DNA of 64,000 nucleotides from Phocaeicola intestinalis (GTDB taxonomy: Bacteria > Bacteroidota > Bacteroidia > Bacteroidales > Bacteroidaceae): positions 62,001 to 126,000 of the forward strand of contig NZ_JACSPP010000003.1 of the NCBI RefSeq assembly GCF_014837065.1. Reading direction: 5' to 3'. The position numbers and the translations under genes are program-made. Below the pieces are notes generated by a model. It was not told the origin of the DNA and ran no database searches. It saw nothing but the letters and a program-made list of their open reading frames with translations. Of the stretch, positions 40,708 to 48,749 are shown piece after piece. Position 1 is the stretch's first letter. Each line of letters begins with the position of its first letter.

Positions 40708-42141
40708 ATGGATGGTAAATCTTTAATTATTAGTGCTTTCTTTTGTGGTATGTGCCTGGCTTCAGGTGCTCAGGAAGCAATGTTGCGTTTCAATGGGAAG
40801 GTGACAGACCAAAGCGGTAAGGGAATACCTGGTGTGGTGGTAAATGACGGTGTGCATTTTACCAAGACAGACAAGCTGGGAGCATGGGCATTGAATTCGG
40901 ATACGACAATCAGTAAATTTGTAGCAATATCTACTCCGGCTGCGTATGTTTTGCCACAGCAGGACGGGTTGGCTACAGGACATTATATTGCGGTACGTGA
41001 CTTGGCTCAAGCAGGCGGAAAGTATGATTTCGTATTGGAGAAGCGGAAGCAAGCAGACGGACGTTTCCATTATATAGCCATATCGGATCCTCAGGTGAAA
41101 AATGAAAAACAACTGAAGCGCTGGTGTCAGGAAACGGTACCCGATTTGAAAGAAGTTATCGATTCTTTAAAGCAGACGCGTGAAGTGGTTGCCATGACCT
41201 TGGGTGATTTGGTGTGGGACAACATGCCATTGTTCGATGAATATCAAGAGTCGGTAAAAAATACCGGTGCTGTTTTCTTCCAATGCATCGGAAACCACGA
41301 TTTCGATAAGCAATACCAAGACCTTCACAATATGGCGATGGGCACTCCGGTATACGGTGAAAGGATATACGGAAGCTATTTCGGACCTACCGATTATTCG
41401 TTTAATATCGGTAAGGCGCACATTGTAACGATGAAAGACATCAACTATGTGGGCGGGAAGAATTATGTAGAAAGCCTTACAGGGCAGCAGTTGGAATGGC
41501 TGAAGAAGGATTTAAGTTATGTGCCGAAAGGAAGTCTGGTTATTCTGAATATGCATGCGCCGGTATGGAATAAGGTGTCGCCGGGCGGAAATGTCCGTAA
41601 TGCGGATGCTTTGAAGGAAGTATTGAAAGATTATAAGGTGCATGTATTCTCCGGGCATACGCATTTCTTCCAGAACAACGAAGTGACTCCTACGCTTTAC
41701 GAGCACAACATCGGCGCAGCTTGTGGCGGCTGGTGGGCTGGTTGGGTAAACCAGTGTGGTGCACCCAATGGCTATATGGTAGTAGATGTAGATGGCGATA
41801 ATGTGAAATGGCATTACAAAGCAACGCGCCGCGATTTCGCTTATCAGTTCCGTATATATAATAAAGGAGAGTTTACGGCTCAAAGCAGTTTTGTGGTAGC
41901 CAATGTCTGGGACTGGGACAGTGCTTGCCGTGTGGTATGGTATCAGGATGGCAAGCCGATGGGGGATATGGAACAGTTTGTCGGTTCGGATGAAGAGCGT
42001 GCTTCACAACTGAAAGACCGTAGCCAGGCTGAACCTACGGCTCACTTGTTCCGTGCCATGCCTTCCGACGGTGCCAAACAAATCAAAATAGAGTTTACCA
42101 ACCGTTTCGGCGAAGTCTATACACAGACTATCAGCCTGTGA
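40708..42141 (+). CDS. Exported calcineurin-like phosphoesterase, first gene of a SusCD locus
   Basis: This 477-residue protein has a signal peptide (MDGKSLIISAFFCGMCLASGAQ) and three parts. First is an N-terminal carboxypeptidase-regulatory-like beta domain (LRFNGKVTDQSGKGIPGVVV). A calcineurin-like phosphoesterase core follows at about residues 110-340, with metal motifs AISDPQV, LGDLVWDN, CIGNHDFD, NMHAPVW and GHTHFFQN. A C-terminal beta domain typical of this phosphoesterase family (MetallophosC type) ends the protein. It is followed 54 bases later by susC, with no terminator between, so the three genes form one operon. That places a periplasmic or surface phosphatase or phosphodiesterase with an outer-membrane importer. 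The substrate is unknown; a phosphorylated glycan or glycerophosphodiester would fit. Confidence 0.88.
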   Translation: MDGKSLIISAFFCGMCLASGAQEAMLRFNGKVTDQSGKGIPGVVVNDGVHFTKTDKLGAWALNSDTTISKFVAISTPAAYVLPQQDGLATGHYIAVRDLAQAGGKYDFVLEKRKQADGRFHYIAISDPQVKNEKQLKRWCQETVPDLKEVIDSLKQTREVVAMTLGDLVWDNMPLFDEYQESVKNTGAVFFQCIGNHDFDKQYQDLHNMAMGTPVYGERIYGSYFGPTDYSFNIGKAHIVTMKDINYVGGKNYVESLTGQQLEWLKKDLSYVPKGSLVILNMHAPVWNKVSPGGNVRNADALKEVLKDYKVHVFSGHTHFFQNNEVTPTLYEHNIGAACGGWWAGWVNQCGAPNGYMVVDVDGDNVKWHYKATRRDFAYQFRIYNKGEFTAQSSFVVANVWDWDSACRVVWYQDGKPMGDMEQFVGSDEERASQLKDRSQAEPTAHLFRAMPSDGAKQIKIEFTNRFGEVYTQTISL

Positions 42142-42195
42142 CATCCTTGAAGGCTGTTATTTTTCGTGTAAATACACATTCTTAACCAATAAATA

Positions 42196-45100
42196 ATGAG
42201 AACATTACAATCTGTAGTTTTGTTCCTGATATTGGTCTTGGCGGGAAGCAATGTGACGCTTTCTGCACAGAACCGGACCATATCGGGAAAAGTGTTGGAT
42301 GCAAACGATGAACCTCTTATTGGGGTGACGGTTGCGGTTGAAAGTTCTACTATCGGAGCGATAACCGATGTGGATGGTACATTTTCGATTCAGGTGCCAC
42401 AAGGAAAGGTCACTTTGAATGTATCGTATGTAGGTTTTGCCGCACAAAAAGTGACGGTGGCACCCAATCAGAAAAGTGTTACGGTGCATCTGAGTGAGGA
42501 TGCGGTTTTGTTGAATGAGACCGTGGTTGTGGGATATGGCAAGCAGAAGAAAGTAAATCTTACGGGAGCTGTATCTACGGTGAACGGAGATGAACTGGAA
42601 CACCGCGTGACGACTTCGCTCAGCAATATGCTGCAAGGTACGGTGGCTGGTTTGAACGTAACCACTTCTTCGGGCGTACCGGGAAGCTCGGCTACTATCA
42701 ATGTGCGTGGTGTGACTTCTATCAACGATGCCGAACCGCTGGTGTTGATAGACGGTGCGGTAGGCGAGATAGACCGCATCAATCCCAACGATGTAGAATC
42801 AATCTCCGTAATTAAAGACGCATCGGCTGCCGCTATTTACGGTGCACGTGCAGCCTTTGGTGTGATTTTGGTGACTACCAAGTCCGGAGCTGCTAAAGAC
42901 GGGAAAGCTACGGTGCATTATAGCGGCCGTTTCGGCTGGCAGGCACCTACCACTTCTACCGACTACGAAACGACCGGTTATTGGTCGGTATATACTATCA
43001 ACAAGTTCTGGCAAGCCAATTCGGGTACATTGTATGTCGATTATACAGACCAGGACATGCAGGAGTTGCTGAACCGTGTGAACGACAAGACCGAGAACCC
43101 CGACCGCCCGTGGGTGGTAGAAGACGTACGTAACGGACGCCGCCAGTGGGTATATTATGGAAACCACGACTGGTGGCACGAATTGTACCGCGATAATCGT
43201 CCGATGCAGCAGCACAATCTTTCTGTCAGCGGCGGAAAAGACGATATCAAGTATTATTTGTCTGGCTCATTCGACAAGCAGACCGGTATCTTGCGCGAAA
43301 ATCCGGATGTGTACCGGAAATACAACTTGCGTTCGAAGATTGACTTCCGGATTAATAAGTGGTTTACGATGTCGAACAATACGTCGTTCTACAGTTCGCA
43401 ATACAGCTACTTGGGCGATGGAAGTGTAGAAAATACCTTGGCATACAGTGCCCGCCACGCTTTGGCTTGTTTTCCGCAGAAGAATCCCGATGGTTCGTGG
43501 TTGTATAGTACACCTTATCTGAATTATAAGGTGGCAAATGGCCGTCATATTCTGTTGGGCGAAGATTCACACCGCAATGTAGAGCGTGGTACAGACTTTT
43601 CGAATACAACCCGTTTGGTTTATTCTCCGATAAAGGAACTGAGCTTTACGGGCGATTTCACATACCGTTTGTATCAGACACGCAATACGAGCCGTTCCAA
43701 TCCGATGTATTACCGTGAGTATCCCGATGGCGAACTGCTTTCGTATGCTACCGGTGCCGGTGCCAACCGTTTGGATGAATCGGTGAATACGAGCAATTAT
43801 TATTCGACGAACATCTTCGGTAATTATACCGATACGTTCAACGATGCGCATCATTTGACCGTAGTAGCCGGTATGAACTACGAAGCATGGAAGAGCAAAA
43901 ACATTTCGGCATACGGTGAAAACCTGGTATCTGCCGACCTGGACGATTTGGACTTGGTAGGTCAGAATGCCGAGGGTGCTACCATTACCGGTGTAGGCGG
44001 CGGACAGAACGAGTATGCTTTGTTAGGTATCTTCGGCCGTATCAACTACGATTACAAGAGCCGTTACCTGTTCGAAGTGAGCGGGCGTTACGACGGTACT
44101 TCCCGTTTTGCGAAAGGCAACCGCTGGGGATTCTTTCCTTCGGCTTCTGTAGGATGGCGCATTTCGGAAGAGCCTTTCTTCCTGCCTGCACGCCGTTTGG
44201 TTGACAACTTGAAAATCAGGGCTTCTTTCGGTAGCCTGGGCAATCAGAATGTGTCTTCTTATTACACCTTCGCGCGTCTGGTATCTATCGCCAATCTGAA
44301 TTATACGTTTGGTGAAGGAAGCGTATTGCCCAAATATTCTACGTTGGGTGCTCCGATTGCTTCGGACATGACATGGGAAACCGCCCAGCAATGGGACTTC
44401 GGTTTCGACTTGACGATGCTGGGCAACCGCTTGAACTTGACGGTAGACGGTTATATACGTGATACCCGCGATATGTTGACCGACGGTGTGGAACTGCCTT
44501 CTGTATATGGAGCGAGTATGCCGGAGATGAATGCTGCCGACTTGCGTACGAAAGGATACGAAATCACCTTGAACTGGCATGACCAGTTGACGCTGGGAGG
44601 CAAACCGTTTGAGTACAGCATCGGGGTTAACCTGAGCGACTACAAGAGCATTGTTACGAAGTATGATAATAAGGACAAGACTTTTGCCAAAGATTATTAT
44701 GAGGGTAAGGAAATCGGAGAAATCTGGGGATTCGTGACCGACGGGCTTTTCCAAACCGATGAAGAAGCACAGGCATACGCCGACCAAGTAGACTTGACTT
44801 ATGTATTGAAAGGGCAAACCGGAGGCTGGCAGGCAGGCGACGTGAAGTTTGTCGATTTGAATGGTGACAATAAGGTAAATATCGGAAGCAATAATGTGAA
44901 CGCTCCGGGCGACCGTAAGATACTCGGTAATTCGTTGCCTTCGCTTTCTTACGGTATTACGGCAAGCGTGCGTTGGAACGGCATTGATGTATCGGCATTC
45001 TTCCAGGGAACGGGCAATCATTACTGGTATCCTGACGGAGAATCCATGCCTTTCTGGGGAGCTTACTCTTATCCGTACCTGTCTTTCTTGCAGAAAGATT

Positions 45101-45459
45101 TCTTGAAAGACGTATGGTCCACAGATAATACAGATGCTTATTTCCCGCGTGCAATGGCTTATTCGGCATCAAGCGGTGTGCTGAGCAATGTAAACGACCG
45201 TTATTTGCAGAATATACGTTACATGCGTTTCAAGAATCTGACCGTAGGGTATACCTTGCCGCAACAGTGGACGCAGAAAGCCGGCATAGAGTCAGTACGC
45301 GTATATTTTACGGGTGAAAACCTCTGCTATTGGTCGCCTATCAAGAAACACTCGAAATATGTCGACCCTGAAGGAGCCATCGACCGGAGCGGAGCTTACA
45401 ACAATGCATTCTATCCGTGGCAGAAGTCATTCCTGTTCGGTATCGATGTCACTTTCTAA
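42196..45459 (+). CDS. SusC/RagA-family TonB-dependent outer-membrane transporter
   Basis: This 1087-residue SusC-like transporter imports a ligand captured with its SusD partner, powered by TonB. Order of parts: signal peptide (to about residue 24, LSAQ), carboxypeptidase-regulatory-like domain (NRTISGKVLDANDEPLIGVT to about 105), TonB box region (LNETVVVGYGKQKK), plug domain (LSNMLQGTVAGLNVTTSSGV to VILVTTKSG), and a 22-strand barrel ending in the Phe-terminal strand SFLFGIDVTF. No N-terminal STN signalling domain is present and no ECF sigma/anti-sigma pair is nearby, so it is not of the trans-envelope signalling type. The length is normal and intact. Ligand unknown. Confidence 0.95.
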   Translation: MRTLQSVVLFLILVLAGSNVTLSAQNRTISGKVLDANDEPLIGVTVAVESSTIGAITDVDGTFSIQVPQGKVTLNVSYVGFAAQKVTVAPNQKSVTVHLSEDAVLLNETVVVGYGKQKKVNLTGAVSTVNGDELEHRVTTSLSNMLQGTVAGLNVTTSSGVPGSSATINVRGVTSINDAEPLVLIDGAVGEIDRINPNDVESISVIKDASAAAIYGARAAFGVILVTTKSGAAKDGKATVHYSGRFGWQAPTTSTDYETTGYWSVYTINKFWQANSGTLYVDYTDQDMQELLNRVNDKTENPDRPWVVEDVRNGRRQWVYYGNHDWWHELYRDNRPMQQHNLSVSGGKDDIKYYLSGSFDKQTGILRENPDVYRKYNLRSKIDFRINKWFTMSNNTSFYSSQYSYLGDGSVENTLAYSARHALACFPQKNPDGSWLYSTPYLNYKVANGRHILLGEDSHRNVERGTDFSNTTRLVYSPIKELSFTGDFTYRLYQTRNTSRSNPMYYREYPDGELLSYATGAGANRLDESVNTSNYYSTNIFGNYTDTFNDAHHLTVVAGMNYEAWKSKNISAYGENLVSADLDDLDLVGQNAEGATITGVGGGQNEYALLGIFGRINYDYKSRYLFEVSGRYDGTSRFAKGNRWGFFPSASVGWRISEEPFFLPARRLVDNLKIRASFGSLGNQNVSSYYTFARLVSIANLNYTFGEGSVLPKYSTLGAPIASDMTWETAQQWDFGFDLTMLGNRLNLTVDGYIRDTRDMLTDGVELPSVYGASMPEMNAADLRTKGYEITLNWHDQLTLGGKPFEYSIGVNLSDYKSIVTKYDNKDKTFAKDYYEGKEIGEIWGFVTDGLFQTDEEAQAYADQVDLTYVLKGQTGGWQAGDVKFVDLNGDNKVNIGSNNVNAPGDRKILGNSLPSLSYGITASVRWNGIDVSAFFQGTGNHYWYPDGESMPFWGAYSYPYLSFLQKDFLKDVWSTDNTDAYFPRAMAYSASSGVLSNVNDRYLQNIRYMRFKNLTVGYTLPQQWTQKAGIESVRVYFTGENLCYWSPIKKHSKYVDPEGAIDRSGAYNNAFYPWQKSFLFGIDVTF

Positions 45460-45492
45460 CATGAATTTTTAAACAGAAGAGAAAAAACGATT

Positions 45493-47295
45493 ATGAAAAA
45501 TAGAAATATCTTTATAGCGCTTGCATTGTTTGCCGGACTTTCCTCGTGTGACGACTGGATAGATAAAAGCCCTTTGAGCGAAATAGAGGAGGGGAATTAT
45601 TTCAAGACCGAGACCGACCTGCAGCTTTTCAGCAACGGTTTTTATAACAGTATCCTGAATAAATCACCGTATGACGAGCAGAGCGATGTGTATGTACAGC
45701 AAGAACTTTCCGACGAGATGTTGGGCGGAGAAAACCGCATCGTTCCTGCCAGCGGGGGAGGATGGAGCTGGACGGCGTTGCGTAGTGTCAATACCTTGCT
45801 GGGCAATGTAGACAAATGTGAAGATGCGGAAGCGGCTGTGAAATATACGGCGTTGGCACGTTTCTTCCGTGCCTACTTCTATTATGATAAGGTAAAGCGT
45901 TTCGGTGATGTGCCTTGGTATGACAAGGAATTGTTTTCGGATGACCCGGACTTGTACAAGGCACGTGATTCGCGCGAACTGGTGATGACCAATATGCTTG
46001 CCGACATCGACTATGCTATCGAGAACCTGCCCACCAAGGAAGAAGAGACTAGCAGTCCTTTCCGTGTAAACCGCTGGGCGGCACTGGCGTTGAAGTCCCG
46101 CTTCTGTCTGTACGAAGGTACATACCGGAAATATCATAACCTGGCTTTGGAGGGGAATGATTATGCGTATTATCTGCAACAGGCAGCGGATGCGGCAGAA
46201 GAATTGATTAATAGCGGTGAATATCATTTGTATTCGACCGATAATCCGGAAGAAGACTATCTGATGCTTTTTGCCGAAGAAGATGCCAATCCCGATGAAT
46301 ACATCCTTGCCATCAAGTTCGATTACGGCATGAGCGTTTACCACAATGCGACGGCACATACGTTGGTGCCCACCCAAGGACGTCCGGGCCTGACCCGTAA
46401 GTTTGTCAATACGTATCTGATGAAAGACGGAACACGTTTTACCGACCGTGAAGGATGGGAAACCATGCCGTTTACCGAAGAAGTGAAAGACCGCGACCCG
46501 CGTCTGGCACAAAGCATCCGTACTCCGGGGTATCACCGTATCGGACAGACAGACATCCTGGCTCCCGATTTGTCGGTTAGTGTAACAGGATACCAGCCGA
46601 TAAAATATGTGCAAGACCCGTCGGCTTCGGGCGGTCAGGTAGACCGTAACGACCGTTCTACCTGCGACCTTCCTGTATTCCGTCTGGCTGAAGTCATGCT
46701 GAATTTTGCTGAGGCTAAGGCAGAACTGGGAACATTGACGCAAGAAGACTTGGATAAGTCGGTGAATGAAATCCGTGACCGCGTAGGTATGCCGCATTTG
46801 GATATGGCTCAGGCTAATGCAAATCCCGATAGTTACCTGTCGTCTGCCGATTACGGCTATACCAATGTGACCGGAAGCAATCAAGGGGTTATCTTGGAAA
46901 TCCGTCGCGAGCGTGCCATTGAGTTGACTCAGGAAGGTTTCCGTTTCGATGACTTGGTGCGCTGGAAAGCGGGTGCTTGCATCAACCAGTCTATTATGGG
47001 CATGTATTTCCCCGGTGCAGGCGAATACGACTTGAGCGGCGACGGTCAGATTGACGTGGTTTTGTATGATGAAGGCGATACTGAACCCGAAGTGCCCGAT
47101 GCGCAGGTATATCAGATTGGGTCGGACATTATTCTGTCGGAAGGCGATCATGGGTATGTCGATTATCATCACGATATTGTACGTACGGCTTTCAATGAAG
47201 AGCGTGATTACCTGTATCCGATACCTATCAACGAACGGTCGCTGAATCCGAATCTGACTCAGAACCCGGGTTGGAACGACGGATTGTCTTTCTAA
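45493..47295 (+). CDS. SusD/RagB-family surface substrate-binding lipoprotein
   Basis: This 600-residue surface lipoprotein (signal MKNRNIFIALALFAGLSSC, Cys at 19) forms the lid over the SusC barrel and binds the ligand. SusD family features are the N-terminal DDWIDKSPLSEIEEGNYFKT motif, TPR-like helical core (AAVKYTALARFFRAYFYYDK, then VKRFGDVPW), and the C-terminal ILEIRRERAIELTQEGFRFD segment with the ending YLYPIPINERSLNPNLTQNP. The gap from susC is 33 bases. No glycoside hydrolase, polysaccharide lyase, sulfatase or two-component hybrid regulator follows; the only catalytic partner is the phosphoesterase upstream. Confidence 0.95.
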   Translation: MKNRNIFIALALFAGLSSCDDWIDKSPLSEIEEGNYFKTETDLQLFSNGFYNSILNKSPYDEQSDVYVQQELSDEMLGGENRIVPASGGGWSWTALRSVNTLLGNVDKCEDAEAAVKYTALARFFRAYFYYDKVKRFGDVPWYDKELFSDDPDLYKARDSRELVMTNMLADIDYAIENLPTKEEETSSPFRVNRWAALALKSRFCLYEGTYRKYHNLALEGNDYAYYLQQAADAAEELINSGEYHLYSTDNPEEDYLMLFAEEDANPDEYILAIKFDYGMSVYHNATAHTLVPTQGRPGLTRKFVNTYLMKDGTRFTDREGWETMPFTEEVKDRDPRLAQSIRTPGYHRIGQTDILAPDLSVSVTGYQPIKYVQDPSASGGQVDRNDRSTCDLPVFRLAEVMLNFAEAKAELGTLTQEDLDKSVNEIRDRVGMPHLDMAQANANPDSYLSSADYGYTNVTGSNQGVILEIRRERAIELTQEGFRFDDLVRWKAGACINQSIMGMYFPGAGEYDLSGDGQIDVVLYDEGDTEPEVPDAQVYQIGSDIILSEGDHGYVDYHHDIVRTAFNEERDYLYPIPINERSLNPNLTQNPGWNDGLSF

Positions 47296-47318
47296 TGAAT
47301 AGTAATAAATAGTGAACG

Positions 47319-47359
47319 GTGAATAGCGGCGATGTCTTTTATCGTCGCTATTCACTGTT
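47319..47359 (+). terminator. Hairpin terminator after susD
   Basis: Fifteen-base arms (47319-47333 and 47341-47355, one mismatch) around GTCTTTT lie 23 bases after the susD stop. The trailing T-run is short (TGTTT). Confidence 0.6.
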
Positions 47360-47390
47360 TAAGTAAGTATGCAAAATGAAATGATATTAT

Positions 47391-47480
47391 CAGAAACACA
47401 GATTTTCGCAGATTAGCGCAGATTAAGAACAAATAATTAGAATAATAATCCGCGAAAATCTGCGTTAATCTGCGTTTCTG
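47391..47480. repeat. Fold-back CAGATT repeat between susD and mazG
   Basis: The left arm starts CAGAAACACAGATTTTCGCA (47391) and the right arm ends TTAATCTGCGTTTCTG (47480), giving an imperfect inverted repeat rich in GCAGATT units. It is similar in design to the hairpin at 58388. The gap 47296-47599 contains only this, the terminator and the mazG promoter. Confidence 0.65.
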
Positions 47481-47569
47481 AGCTGACACATTATATAAAC
47501 TAATACTCAACATCTACTTATTATTCATGCTTTTTCAAATCCGCAATAGGTTTTTCCGAAGCTTTTCCT

Positions 47570-47577
47570 TACTTTTG
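47570..47577 (+). promoter_or_regulatory. Predicted -7 box of mazG
   Basis: TACTTTTG, 22 bases before the mazG ATG. Confidence 0.6.
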
Positions 47578-47599
47578 CAGACGCTAAAATGATAAGTAT

Positions 47600-48385
47600 A
47601 TGCATACAAGAGAAGAAAAGATAGAAGCTTTCGGGCGGTTGCTCGATGTGCTCGACGAGTTGCGGGTAAAGTGCCCGTGGGACCGGAAACAGACCAACGA
47701 GAGTTTGCGTCCCAACACAATAGAAGAAGTGTATGAGTTGTGCGACGCCCTGATGAAGGACGACAAGAAAAACATTTGCAAGGAATTGGGCGACGTGTTG
47801 CTTCACGTGGTGTTCTATGCCAAGATAGGAAGCGAGACGGGCGATTTCGACATCAAGGACGTGTGCGACCGCCTGTGCGACAAGCTGATATTCCGCCATC
47901 CACACGTATTCGGCGAAGTGAAGGCGGACACGGCAGAGCAGGTTTCCGAGAACTGGGAGCAAATCAAGCTGAAGGAAAAAGACGGGAACAAGTCTGTGTT
48001 GAGCGGAGTGCCCGAGGCATTGCCCTCACTGATAAAAGCATACCGCATTCAGGACAAGGCGCGTAACGTGGGATTTGATTGGGAAGACCGTACGCAGGTA
48101 TGGGATAAGGTGAAGGAAGAAATCAGCGAGTTCGAATCGGAAGTAGCCACAATGGAGAAGGAGAAGGCGGAAGCCGAGTTCGGCGACGTGATGTTCAGCC
48201 TTATCAATGCCGCACGTCTGTATAAAATCAATCCCGATAATGCTTTGGAGCGGACAAATCAGAAGTTTATCCGCCGGTTCAACTATCTGGAAGAACATAC
48301 GCTGAAAGCCGGACGGAAACTGACGGATATGTCATTGGAAGAGATGGACGCTATCTGGGAAGAGGCGAAAAGGCAAGGGCTTTAG
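47600..48385 (+). CDS. mazG: Nucleoside triphosphate pyrophosphohydrolase MazG
   Basis: This 261-residue cytoplasmic MazG hydrolyses nucleoside triphosphates to monophosphates and pyrophosphate, clearing non-canonical nucleotides and affecting stringent-response signalling. Two MazG domains are visible. The first contains ELRVKCPWDRKQTNESLRPN and the metal-binding EEVYELCDALMKDDKKNICK followed by ELGDVLLHVVF. The second contains KVKEEISEFESEVATMEKEK and AEFGDVMFSLINAARLYKIN. The C-terminal GRKLTDMSLEEMDAIWEEAK matches the family end. Both ExxE/ExxD metal sites are present, so it should be active. It is a single-gene unit with its own -7 box. Confidence 0.96.
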   Translation: MHTREEKIEAFGRLLDVLDELRVKCPWDRKQTNESLRPNTIEEVYELCDALMKDDKKNICKELGDVLLHVVFYAKIGSETGDFDIKDVCDRLCDKLIFRHPHVFGEVKADTAEQVSENWEQIKLKEKDGNKSVLSGVPEALPSLIKAYRIQDKARNVGFDWEDRTQVWDKVKEEISEFESEVATMEKEKAEAEFGDVMFSLINAARLYKINPDNALERTNQKFIRRFNYLEEHTLKAGRKLTDMSLEEMDAIWEEAKRQGL

Positions 48386-48395
48386 GTGATGTTTA

Positions 48396-48487
48396 AGAAG
48401 CTGTTTTGAATTTATCGCCCAAAGCACACACGAAAACGGATACATCAAGCCAAGAAAAACTTTTTGGAGAAATTCAAAACAGCTTCT
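48396..48487. mobile_element. 92-bp MITE deletion derivative, copy 3
   Basis: Both terminal repeats of the 194-bp MITE are intact, but 102 bp of the middle are missing. The junction lies at an ATCG that occurs on both sides of the deleted piece in the full copies (GAATTTATCG and AAAAAATCGCCC). A TTA/TAA-type flank (TTAAGAAGCTG...CAGCTTCTTAA) may include the target duplication. Confidence 0.82.
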
Positions 48488-48493
48488 TAAAAG

Positions 48494-48594
48494 ACTCTGT
48501 GTTCTGTGGTGAGAAAATACACAATTTCATACCGCGCAAAGTATAATTGGCAAGATGCGGACATTTGTACAAATTCATACCGCTCATAGTATAA
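48494..48594. repeat. Two end fragments of the fold-back element
   Basis: GTGGTGAGAAAATACACAAT leading into TTCATACCGCGCAAAGTATA (about 48506-48545), and then TACAAATTCATACCGCTCAT AGTATA (48568-48593), both match the end of the 35749 element in inverted orientation. Nothing else is evident in the mazG-uvrA gap besides the MITE and the uvrA promoter. Confidence 0.6.
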
Positions 48595-48718
48595 AATAAA
48601 AAACGATTATCAAAAAGTAATCTGAATTCCGCAACCATCTCATGTAGGAAGGTATGAAAAGCCTTGCGGCATTTGTTACTTTTTCTTTGCGGAGTATGGC
48701 AGTTCGGTAAGGTTTTTA

Positions 48719-48726
48719 TATCTTTG
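48719..48726 (+). promoter_or_regulatory. Predicted -7 box of uvrA
   Basis: TATCTTTG, 23 bases before the uvrA ATG at 48750. Confidence 0.65.
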
Positions 48727-48749
48727 CGAGGATATATCACCTGTTAAGT

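Noticed and set aside
45664..47355. 563-codon open frame opposite susD
   Set aside because: It is a shadow of the susD frame with low-complexity, His/Arg-rich translation and no signal or domain.
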